From Spirodela intermedia (Eukaryota > Streptophyta > Magnoliopsida > Alismatales > Araceae): 64,000 bases of DNA. The notes under the pieces were generated by a model. The model searched no databases, was not told the DNA's origin, and worked only from the letters and a program-made list of their open reading frames with translations. Shown piece after piece: positions 11,251-22,521 of the stretch; position 1 is the stretch's first letter; the number at the start of each line of letters is the position of its first letter. The translations under genes were made by a program, and so were the position numbers. The stretch covers positions 1,685,001 to 1,749,000 of the forward strand of contig LR746278.1 of assembly GCA_902729315.2 (NCBI GenBank), read 5' to 3'.

Positions 11251-13634
11251 CTACGAGCAGCCGCCGCGTGGCGTCGGCCGGGGGCGGCGGAGTTCCACCA
11301 CCACAGCGGTCACGTTGTCGGCGCTTCCGCGGAAGATGGCGAGCTTCACGAGCAGCGCGGCAGCGGCCTCTGCGCCTGGGGCTCGGCCGCTGGCGAGGGA
11401 GCGGCGCGCCACCGCGCAGGCCAGCTCGTTCGGCACGACGTCCCACAGCCCGTCGCTGCCCAGGATGAGGAACTCGTCCGCTTCTGTGCGAGCCGTCACG
11501 GTCACCTCCGGGTCGGGGATCACGTACGGCTTCAAATAATGATCACCTGCACCCATTTGAATAACACAGTTGGAGAAGAAAGACCTTATTCTCTCTCTCT
11601 CTCTCTATTTCTCTCTGTATGGGGTGTGGAGGATTACCGATGGATCTGGAAGTAGCGAGGACGCCGCAAACGCGGAGGCCGCCCCAGTCGAAGACCCTGC
11701 CGCCGGCTGCTTCCACTCGTTCCCTCTCGTCCGGCCTGCCGGGCTGGGTGAAGAAGGAAGCTTGGTTACGGCCATGAAGGAACGCAGAAACATGAGTGTG
11801 AACGAGGAAGAGAGCAAGAAGGGAGCTTTTGGGAAGATCTGTGACGAGGGAGGACGAGAAGACGATAAACCCGGCGGCTAGGAGACGGGCATGCGAAATA
11901 AGTAGAGAAGTCCGCGGCGTGGAAGTCGTAGACCCACAGGGAGGAGATTATTATAACGTGGACGGCTGCATTCATACAGGATTGTCTCCGCTGAGGTGCT
12001 AGCCAACAGAAGAACGTATCCCACATCAAGAGATTATCAGCTAAGCCAAACACATTATAATTCTTCAAGAGAAGTCAACCCATGCATTTCTTCAGTTCAA
12101 TTTCATAGGTCTCTGGAATAATTAGGCAGGAAATAGTTGATAAAGTTTACAGCATGATCGACAGCGTAGGTCAACCCTGAATCTCATTCAAGCGGAACTC
12201 CAAATTCTCCTTGACCGTATGAGAAAGGAAATTTAAAAAAAAAACTAGAGTTGGCCTTGGAATCCTGAGAGATTATCAGATTTTTGGTCAATCGGAGCGC
12301 TGAAAAAAGTCCTTTAGACCTTCCCAAATTGATGAGTGATACGTTGAATTCAAATTTGACTCACGAGACACTTCAAGTCAACAATTGAAGAATGGCCAAG
12401 TCAACAAGCACGATCACATGAACAAGCAGTTGACTAACCCCTCGGAGACCAACTAGATTATTAATCTGTTCATGGGTGCCCACCTTCGTGCATGATGATA
12501 AGTTCTGCCCCCAACCAAACTACAACCACTGGATCCTTCACTGATTAATTTTCTCCGATATCAGACGACCGAATGAGCAGATAAGAAACGAAGGAAGATC
12601 GAGGAAGGCGACGCAACAGAGTAAACTCCAAATGCGAATCGACGATTGTTCATTCCTAAGAAACGGAAGCAATGATGTCGGCAAGCTTCTGGCTTTCTAG
12701 ATTTGTGAATCTTTACTGGACTTCCGGGGGAACAGTCGGAAACTCGCGAAAAAATTCAAGATCGGTCTGATGCAGATGAACCTCCCTGTTTCCTCCATTG
12801 TATTTGTGGAGAACAAGGTAGATTCATCTTGCTGTCGTCGCACAGATTGTTCGTCCGATTCAAGAATGGAGATGGAAATGGCGGCACAGAGAGATGATAC
12901 GTGTCGTCGGGATCCGCCCTTACCTTGTGATCAGAAGAAAGGGGAACAGGCACGCCCCCTCGCGAGAGCACGGCCCTTGAGTCCCCGCAGTTCGCCACCA
13001 TGATGCACGCCACCCCGACCACCGCTACCAGCGCGGTGGAACCCACCATCCTCTCCGAATCCGACCCGGTGATGGCCCGCGCCGTCACCTCCTCGTCCAC
13101 CTTGAGGAAGCAAGTCTCCATCGCCTCTCTCCACTCCATCTCCGACACGACGGACCGAGTCTCCATCTCCCCCGCGAGCAGCGCGTGCAGCCGGTCCCTG
13201 CAGGCGTGGGCCACGCTCGCGCCGCCGTGGCCGTCGAACACGCCAAAGAAATCGTACCGTGGCCCTCCCAGCGACAGGAACGCCGGCGCCAGCGTCACCG
13301 CGTCCTCCATCTCCCTCCTCCTCCCGATGACCGACACCGATCCGTGGGACACGCAGGGGACGGCGTCCCCCGGACCCGCCTCGGCAGCCAGTCGCGTCCG
13401 ATCAGAATCCGACTTCGGCGACGTTGCAGAGGAAGAAGAAAGAGAAGATGAAGACGAAGAAGAAGACCAGGACTCAAACGATGAACCAGGTTCCGTGGCG
13501 GACTCCGAAAAGTCCTCTCCATCTCCTCCATTACCACTCCTCCCTCGTATCGAGAGAGAGCTCACCGCTCTACGTCGGCGAGTGGATCCCGTCGATGGCC
13601 TCGATCTCATGGTGGAGGCGCCTTCCGTCTCCAT
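11251..13634 (-). CDS. Clade A protein phosphatase 2C (ABA co-receptor type)
   Basis: Three exons: 13634-12924, 11743-11638 and 11546-11251, giving 370 aa. Residues 1-90 are a Ser-rich leader. The PP2C domain follows with all Mg/Mn ligands: Asp in RRREMEDAV (104-112), FGVFDGHGG (to 138), [11 protein letters not shown] (about 303-313) and [12 protein letters not shown] near the end. The flap reads [20 protein letters not shown]; its Trp257 aligns with the tryptophan lock of HAB1 (W385) that touches ABA through the receptor, the mark of clade A. In the family these enzymes dephosphorylate SnRK2 kinases and are inhibited by PYR/PYL-ABA. Departures from consensus: PGRPDE for PDRPDE, and ATSRS for AMSRS in the flap. 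Its closest subgroup (PP2CA/HAI or ABI/HAB) cannot be settled by eye. ABRE/CE3-like sites lie 320-480 bp upstream. Confidence 0.93.
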
Positions 13635-14502
13635 CAGAACCTATCCGCTGCCACTCTCTCCGGCCTTCGCCTTGCAGAGCTCTCTAGCTCTCAGCCGGCC
13701 CCGCCATCTACGGCCATGGAGCTCTGCTTTTCTGGGGGGGTTCCCCCGGGGTGGTTGTAACGGGAGATGGAACTAATCCAGACCGTTGGATGCCGCAGGA
13801 ACTTAGATATGCGCCACCTGGACCCGCAAAAGTACGATTCGCATCACGAAGCCGCCCAAAGCTGTCGAGTTGTACGGAGATTTTCTTGCGCCGTCTTGCT
13901 TCCATGCGGCGTCTTCTGGTTCGCAGATGTGTTTGGGCCCACTATAATTTCCCTAGGACGCGTGGAGAAATCGTACACCGCCTCGTTAACTGCGTTCGGT
14001 GAACTGATTGATTACGGAATGTTGACTGACCAGGACGCGTGTCATTTGATAAAAGTTCTGACACAATTCGATGAGAGAGACGTGGGCCCCGGGAGGCGAT
14101 CCTGGGCCACGTAGCCCTGGCAGGCGGCCGAATCACCGAATCAAGATTGGGACGCTCCGTCAGCAGTGCGTGCCCAGGAAGAGCGTCCGCCCTCTGCTTG
14201 GAAGCCAATTTATTGGTCTGGTAGAGAGAGAGAGACAGAGAGAGCCCACGTTCCCACATTCAGACTTCACTTCGCCGATGGGAGAAAGGGGATCTCGACG
14301 TAGATATTTTCATGGGAGAAAGGGGATCCGAAGAACAGGGCAAATCGGAGTCCGCAATTTACAAGATATTACAGCAGAGAGGAGGCTCTGATTTGTTTCG
14401 TCATTAAAATCTGGATGGGGCGAATGAGCGGCGGGGGATCAAACTGGTTCTGCGCATCAAATGTAGTAGGCGGAGGGGAGGAGAGCAGTAGAGCAGAAGA
14501 GG
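13635..14502. other. Intergenic: clade A PP2C promoter region and CNGC 3' flank
   Basis: No gene is supported. The interval holds ABRE and CE3-like motifs (separate entry), two TGGGCC-type elements, and a short GA tract at about 14222-14242. Confidence 0.6.
13958..14114 (-). promoter_or_regulatory. Cluster of ABRE and CE3-like motifs upstream of clade A PP2C
   Basis: Four ACGT/CGCGTG motifs lie within 157 bp: ACGCGTGG at 13958-13965, ACGCGTGTC at 14035-14043 (matches coupling element CE3), ACGTGGGC at 14080-14087 and CCACGTAG at 14107-14114. Their distances from the PP2C start codon are about 320 to 480 bp. ABREs paired with CE3 are the known arrangement for bZIP (ABF/ABI5)-driven ABA induction, and clade A PP2C genes are typically ABA-induced. 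The binding and response are inferred. Confidence 0.6.
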
Positions 14503-15769
14503 CTAACTTTTCTCCTCCGCTGTGAAATCGGGCTCGGCGGGCTTCTGCAGCAGAATCGCGGGCAGCCTCTCCGGCAGGCGGGCTCTTCGGGGGTCGTTGC
14601 GCCGCAGGTTGCGCAGTGCGTTGACGGCGAAGCGCGAGGCGTAGATGGTGGCGGCGAGGCTCGGGGAGCTGCCAGCCTCCTGCGAGATCACCGCCTGCAA
14701 CCTGCCCTCCTTCTCGTGCAGCGCCTCCTCGTCCTTCCTCCGCGTGTAGCGGCGCCAGGCGGCCTGTATGAAGCAGGCGGCCCAGGTCCTCCACTGGTGC
14801 GAGTAGAACCGGAAGGTGTGGCGGAGCTGCTTGCTGTGGAGGCGCCGGAACTGGGAGGCGACGAACTTGAGGTCGTCGGCCACGAGAGCGAAGGCTTCCA
14901 CTTCGGTGAGGGCCTTCACCGTCCTCGTGGAGGAGGGGAGGTTGGAGGACGAGTTAGGGTCAAGGGCCCAGGTGAGGAGCTCCTCTCCGCAGAAGTCACC
15001 CCCCTTGAGAAAGTCCGCGTTGAAGAAGCCGGTCCTCCCGCCGTTGGTCGTCGCGCTCTCCAGCGTCCCCCGCATGATGAACAGCATCTCGTCCACCGGG
15101 TCCCCCTCCCGGACGATGATGCTGGATCCCGTGTACAGGACCGGCTTTAGCCTGTCGCACATCGCGTCCATCAGCTGGTCGTCCATCTTCTCGAACATCG
15201 GCACCTGAAGAAAGTCAACAACAAGATCATCGCGTAAGCTCTCCTCTTCCTCCGCGCTCATGGGGAAGTGTTTCAGAATAAGGGGAGGGGATTCTCACTC
15301 TGGTCAGCAAGGCTAAGCAGAGATGGCGCTTTATTTCCCTCCGAAGGTCCTTGGGGAGGTTCTGAAGCAGGTTTTCTTCGTCAACCCCTCTGGTGACCTG
15401 CCATCTGTACTGCTCGTGGCGGCGTATCCGGTCCCGCAGCTTCTCGGGGAGCAGGCGATGCGACATCCATTGATCGGTGTCCCGCCTCTTGATTCTCATC
15501 TCTTCGATTCTTACGGTGGTCGATTGAAGATAAGTCTGAGAAGAAAAATGCGGCAAATTAGCAAGCTCGCGCCATCCGGGGGCCTGTGGAAGAAAAGGAG
15601 CGACCGGCATTCTTTTCAAGGAATCAAAACGGCAGGTAGGGTGCGGTCCTTGTTCTTGTGATTCTTAACACGCCAAGCTATTTGTGCAGCAGAAGTCAGG
15701 ACTTTCGTGCTCCCTCACTCCCCAGAGATAACTCCACAGCTGCGGTGTTAACGGCTCGGGAGTGCGCAG

Positions 15770-15803
<34 letters not shown>

Positions 15804-18800
15804 ATTATAACCTCCTCTGGATGAAACCCATTCTCTCTCTCGCTCTATCATATGAGTACATGACTTCGGCTACGTTCCTTGCTCCCCTTGGCAGATATGG
15901 TAAAAGCCATGCCGTAAATAGTGTTGAATCAGAGTCAAAAGAGAAACGCTGAAAGCTTTTCGTTGATTGCAACGTTCGAGCGCTAATGAGCTTGATGCAT
16001 GCTCAATGTGATTACGAAATAATCAATATTCGCAAACTTAAATAGGAAGGGTAGGGTCTCAATTTCCGAAACAATATCCCGGTGAACGGAATGATTTTCA
16101 TGCTTACTATGAACGCACAAGTTTTTCCTAGATGTAATTTTAATGCATGGAGAAGCAAAACAAAGTGATTCGTGCAGGCATTTACCTGCATATTCCCGAT
16201 TAAGAGGGAGAACAAGACCAAGCCAGATATGGAAATGACCACAGCAAAGACATTCTCCCAAACGTAGGTGCTTGTTTTCAGATTTTGGCCAAGAGAACTG
16301 CAAGACATAATACATAATAATGAAATTAATGAGCTAAGAAAATACATTCGGTAAAAACTATGTATAATTTTTTTTTTATTTCATTTTTTCCCTAAGCTGA
16401 CAGGAGGCTAATCCCACTCTAACATGTCTCCGAAACAGAAAATCAAGAATGTTCACGGGTAGATCCTCGATGACCACCGAGTTTTCTCAGAATTCAATCT
16501 CAGATCTTATTCTCGTTTGTTCTGGGTCTATCCAACAGGTTTTGCAGCTTAACGCCGCTGAACTTAGCTTCTCTTGACCCTCGGGCCTAGACATTCACCA
16601 GGAACTCATATCCCCCATGGGTTGTCCGCCGCAGAGTATCATGTGATCCGTAGAGTATGTTGAATATGGGAGACAGTGGTCATCTAACCCTAACGGATCT
16701 TCTATCTTTCCTGTGTTTTTCCATTCCCACATGTTCTCCTCAGAAGGGCCTCAGCCAGCAATCGGTTTGACGGTCAAACTACTGAGGCTTAGATTTAAAT
16801 CACATAAAATGTGGACAGTCAAACTATGAAGCTTAGTTCTGACATAAGTAGGCACCCAAATGGTCTTAAAAAATAAAGGAAACAAGATAGAGGAATCGCG
16901 CTCACCTCAGGTTCTGTAGCCCCCACCAAAGGCAGTAAAACAACTTCTCGGCAAAATCTTTCGATTGGACATCATTCTCGAGGCCAGGAAGATAAATGCC
17001 AAAGTCAAAAGCCGACGTGTTGACTGGATTTATGGGACATGAGAGCGTTAAAAAGTCCTTGTTTTCTTGCGGATTCTCCCCGCAGTACAAAGACCGCACG
17101 CAGTCGTGGCCATCTCTACTGCACGCATCTCTCCAGCATGTATCTTGCCGTTCTATTGAAAACAAGTACCAAACAGCTCCCAAAACCTAACCAAAGAGTT
17201 TACAAAAATTGAGTAAAAAATAAAGTTGATTTATTTTAAAAAAAAAATATCAACATCAGAACTTGTATTAGTATGGGTATCATCCACTTTCCTTTTTTAA
17301 AAGTGCATACCTCAGTGTAATAAAGTTTCTGACCATAATGGTCGATGCGATGTACAGCACATGAAAGATCAAAATTTATCATTTTGGATATCTTTCTCTT
17401 TAAAATAATATTTCAAGTATTTTACTCTTCAATAAAACAGCTATCAAGATAGCTACAAGAAACATATTAAGCCAATCGCAAATCTTTGCTGTCACTCTTA
17501 TTGATGCATTCACCATTTTTCTTTTGGAGGTTGGACGCTTTTTTAAGTCAAAGTAAAAGCGGGCAATTTAAATATCAGAGAACTTCATTATCAATCCATG
17601 GTTTCAAAAGTGTTGCCTAGGCAAAGATCCATCAGTGGACAGTTGTGGTCATGAGTGCCGTCCTCACTAACACGGAGCATACGTGTTGCTGTGCATAAAC
17701 ATCTTGCAAGGAGGCTCCTCTTTGAAGAGCATGGGTAAAATTACTATGTTTCTTTTTAAAGCCAAAAATTACACAATGTGCAGGCCTATGATTGGTTTGT
17801 GGGGATTATTCTTTTCAAAATTTCATGTTCTATCTTCTCCTTCTTTTTTCTAGGCAGAAAATAGACAAGGGAAAATCAACATATTAACATATTTGCTTGC
17901 TTTTGTTTCCTCAGTTATCCATGGCCTACTGGCAAAAAGATGAAAACTTCCTCTAAATAGCAGATGAATAAACCCTAAGAATATACTGGTTACTTGCTAA
18001 AATACTGAAAAAAACTCTTAACAGGATAAAAAGAAAAAGAAAAAACTAGCTTTTACATGATGATATTCCATCAGAGTGAAGGAGCATGATATGTGCTTAA
18101 GAGCACATTCTCGTCTACCCTTTCCGTTTCTTTTACTTTATTAAATTCACTTTCACTAACTTGGTCCTCCTTTTCCTCTTGTAACTTTTACGACTGAAGT
18201 CATCCACCTCGCTAGATCTCTAGATTTCGCATTTCCTCCTTACAAAACCTTAACAATAATAATCGAACTATAAGCTACCACTCAAAATTTGAGACAAAAT
18301 TTATAAGACGTGCCTTGTAGTTCATCAGTAGGCAAGTCAGAGATTGTACACACGAAAAACTTCAGAGTTTAAAATAATTTTCACAAACAAATCCTAAAGG
18401 ATATTGGTACTATTTACGTTAATAATCAAATAAACCAGATTACAACGCTTCACCAGCCTAGAAAGAAGAATGAAAGACAATTTTTGGGATTTTTAGAGTG
18501 AGAATAATTAGTTAAGAATCAGGTGGTAATAATTTCATCAAGAAAAATAGTACTTGGATACAACATGCCACAATCGTAAAATAAAAGTTGGAGATAAGTC
18601 AACACTTACATGACTTGCAAGCATGTATAGAATGAGATTGAAAGCAGCCCCTGCCCATGCTGTTTGAGTTATTATGCCCGAAGTTCTTGTCACTTCTCGG
18701 TATAGTGGTATAATCCGAACAAGTCGAGGCAAATATTGGAATATGACAATAAACATCAGCAAGTTTTTTGCATTCACTGTTCTTTCTCCGCTCACTTTGG

Positions 18801-21800
18801 GTATGACAGATAAAATGATCACCTGGATGGACGAAATTATTAACCATTCAATATCGCCTTTCATAAGCCATAACTTAAGAAATAATGATAGTAGATACGG
18901 GTTTTATTGACAGAAGACAAAATACAATTATAGCGTTATAGTGTAAAGAGGAAGTACAACAGCAATACAATTACATCACAAATGCTAAAAGAACTTGTAA
19001 CAAACTGAGAAATCCTCGAGAGCCGTGGTTTTAACATGAAGTCCATGAAAACCGAACTAGATATACCGTTGAGCACAATGCTATGTTCTCTCCATGGGAT
19101 GCATATTTATATAACGTAAAAGCATCAACAAATCAATTGAGCTTTGCTCCAGTAATGAGAATTGCCTTGCTTTTAGAAAACACAACCCCTCATATTCAAC
19201 CAATCTTCTTTCTGGTGTCTCTCAATCTGACATGCAATTTTCGACTTCCTATAGCATGTAACAGAAGACAGAGTCATTTCTTTATTTCAGCCTTTGGACC
19301 CGTTGGTACCACAGAAAGAAAAGTTTCAGTGGTTACGAATGCAATACTATTCGTCCGATTTGAATATAAGGAAGATCTATAATTAACGAACTTGACGATA
19401 GTAACATATTCACAGCAAGGAGACGAATATTTATCATAAACTCTAGCTCTTATAAAAGGAGGAGGAAGTAGAAAATAAATGCAATTTCTCAGGAATTGGA
19501 AAAACGGACTTTTAAGCTGCAATGGTAGACAGAAGTTCAGGTGGAAAGGCCGTCCGAATGGATTTTCCTTTCTTTCCATTTTCTATGTTTCTTTGGTATT
19601 GTATCGGCATTTCTAGGGTTAATATTCCCTATTTCAGGTGGATTGTACCATAAAGTGTATTCACCCAGGATAGTGTTACTGATGGGGCAGTTTTTTTGTT
19701 TTTCAAAAACATCGTCTAGGAAAAGTGGTAATCTCTTGGGCATTTTTACGTCTAGAATCTCCATTGTCACTGTTCCACTTCATCTCATACTTTTACTGGT
19801 TACACTTTAATAACAGTGACGTTCCCATCTTCGGTTCGAAATGCTCTTAATGATTTTCTGCCTTTCTAGACTCAACTTCCCCATAATAATTGGCTGGTGT
19901 CCCAGTTAGACCACATATCAGGCACCTTCCCCATAATTCTAAATCGACTATCTATAAGAAGGCCATTTGCTGATCCCAATCACTCTTTCCTTTACCGTCT
20001 CTTACAGCATCCACATACCGTTCAGGAACAAGTGGCCTTAAAAAAGAGACCCAAAGAGAAATCCAAATTTAATGATAAAAATACATCTAATTATCATACT
20101 TAAATAGTTCAAGAGATAAAAGAAGCAAATACTCCACCCTCAAATCATTCATATGAACACTTGGATAAGGTGTTCAGACATAACCCACATGCTACATCTC
20201 CAAAATTTTATTGCCGGAACCCCCAAAAACAAAAAAAATCATGTACAAAACTGATGAATTATAGTATCTGTCTATTTTATTAGATATTTAAATAACTATT
20301 TGAAAAATTCCAAGTATGTCATTAGTGTTTTAGGAATTTAAACCTCACATGTTATTTTTAATTCGTCAACAGATCATCTGCAGATGTATAAACTTTATCC
20401 ATTTTATAAGCGCTAACCCTACAAGCATAACAGTTCTTTTACTTAATCCCCTTGAATACTGGACAAGATATTCATCAGCTGGAATTTAGAGGATGATGAT
20501 GAACTCCAATTTGAATAAAATACTTCAAGTCAGGAGAGAAAGATGCTCAAACATTTAAACCCAATCAGATCTTTCTTTGGTCAAGCAGACCCAGGTGTTT
20601 ATGAAGTGACCATGATACGGGAACTGCAGCAAAATGAATACATCACAGATGAAGATTGCAGAGCTGCATGGTGAGAAACATCAAAGACTGTCTTACAGCG
20701 TGGTTACCCTTTTTATCTTTAAGATAAATTCAACCTGCAAGTTCATTACACTACACAGAAATGATTTATGCAGTATTAGCTACAAGACAATGCCTTTCGG
20801 TCTGCATTTTCAACATTGTACTATTTAAACAATGTGATGTACAATTAAAGAAACAAATATGAGTATTTTTTGGTCAACTTCTCATCCCAAATTATTTTTC
20901 TGACCAATAACAAGCGTAAACGCGATGCCAAAAATATAAATAAAATGATTTGTTTACCTGTGGTAAAGGAAGAACAGCGAGAACATCCACAATAAAGTAC
21001 GATGACAGGTATCGTCTTGCTATTGCATAAGGATCCTCAACCAAAACACCTCTTCCAAATACTCGAGATGTGGGAGCAATAAAGCCAGTACGAAACTGAA
21101 AAATAATATGCAGAACATAGAACATATCCGTAAAGGAACGCAAGACACTTGCAGTGATTGACAACTTTCTTTCCAGCTCAAGGCATTTTTGACCATCAGG
21201 GATAACTGGGATGTAAAAGAACAATGGATCAATAGCCACAGCAAGTATACATGACAGAACAAAGATCTTATTCCACTTCTGAAGAAATGAACCCTGGGGA
21301 TGAAGTATTTTCTTGTTTGATTGTGATTCATCCACAGATGAATCCCCAGACGGCAGACTAGATCCCAAACTTTTTAAGACACGAGATACCCATCCAAAGA
21401 CCGGTTGAAAAATCTTTGACACTGAATTAACTGTCCTGCTTCTACCAGGTGATACACTATCCAAGCTTGGCGATTTCTCTGAAGTCCAATCTTGAAATCT
21501 GAATCCAGTGGAGTCATACATATTAAAAACCATTACAATGGAGCATGTAAAAACTTAAAGCAGGCCATTTAACTATCTAATTTTATGCTGACAGCGCAAG
21601 CATGTACTTCCCTAGTTTGCATAATAAATCTCATAATACATTAAAGGAAAAAAAGTACTAAGTATCAATGGACGCGATGGGGATATCATTCAATAGCCAC
21701 TTAGTTTGCAAATACCAAAAGTTGTGGTGGACACGCAAATATCTTTTAATAGCATAAATTTTGCATCAAAATTGCACATATTCATATTCCCAAAACAGGG

Positions 21801-22521
21801 GAGTAGAATTGTTTATGAAAATCATATCTTGCGTTACAGTTGACTGGCCAGCAAATCGAAATTTAAAAGGTGAAGAATCAAGTGGGATCATATCGTCTTG
21901 GTAGTGAGCTGGACAGGTTCATTCATATAAGACAATGGGCAAAATTCACTTAATTGATAAGTTTTATGGAAAAAACGTTCAATGTCACTAACCTGAGTCT
22001 TTCTCTCATACGGAATAAATTTTTCACTCCATCGCCAAGTTGTGAAAACTTTTCACTGTGGATCTGATTCTCATCAGGTATAATTTTTTTACTGTGCCAC
22101 TAGTTTGATTCTTTTTCTTATAACGTATAATAATCTTTGAAAATTACGAGGTGGAGAGACTTGACATGCATCCACATATTTTTTTATTAGTGTTGTACGA
22201 CTATAAATATTCACGTTCATTAGCACATGCCTGGCGGGCACTAGACCGCTTCCAATGTATTCCTTGTGTATCAAGAACATGAAAATGACTATATGGACTA
22301 CTTCAGTCTCTGCAATGTACCGCAAATATTCACTCAGACCATACCTCAGAAAACACCGTTAAGAAACTAAAGAACAGAGTTTCTTGCCTGATTCCAACAA
22401 GTTTGTAAGGTGATCTCTCATAGTAACACAATAGAAAAGTGACGAGAAGCCACAATGGAACATAAATGTGCTGAATGGATTATGAAACTAACCGCACAAA
22501 CTTATTTTCGCGGTAATTCAT
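14503..22521 (-). CDS. CNGC1: Cyclic nucleotide-gated channel, CNGC1 group (group I)
   Basis: Seven exons: 22521-22493, 21498-20958, 18822-18610, 17186-16906, 16297-16186, 15535-15299 and 15204-14503, all in phase, 704 aa (Arabidopsis CNGC1 is about 716). The 29-bp first exon encodes MNYRENKFV plus two bases of Arg and joins FQDWTSEKS, the group I start. A six-helix channel core follows (ILHPQGSFLQKWNKIFVLSC; TSRVFGRGVLVEDPY; LYREVTRTSGIITQTAWAGA). The pore filter is GQNL (about 358-361) in NLSSLGQNLKTSTYVWE. The C-linker begins TYLQSTTVRIEEMR. The cyclic-nucleotide-binding domain has the FCGEELLTWALDP cassette (about 542-554), then an IQ motif FIQAAWRRYTRRK (about 606-618) for calmodulin. 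Plasma-membrane Ca/K-permeable channel by family knowledge. Introns hold up to 2.1 kb with no recognised content. Confidence 0.95.
15774..15801. repeat. (GA)n microsatellite in CNGC intron
   Basis: This GA dinucleotide run lies inside the intron between CNGC exons ending at 16186 and starting at 15535. Confidence 0.95.

Noticed and set aside
13000-13776. Long plus-strand frame of 258 codons
   Set aside because: It is the antisense shadow of the GC-rich first exon of the clade A PP2C.
19537-19810. Overlapping open frames on both strands in a CNGC intron, with hydrophobic composition
   Set aside because: I suspected an organellar insertion or transposon, but no known protein motif could be recognised.
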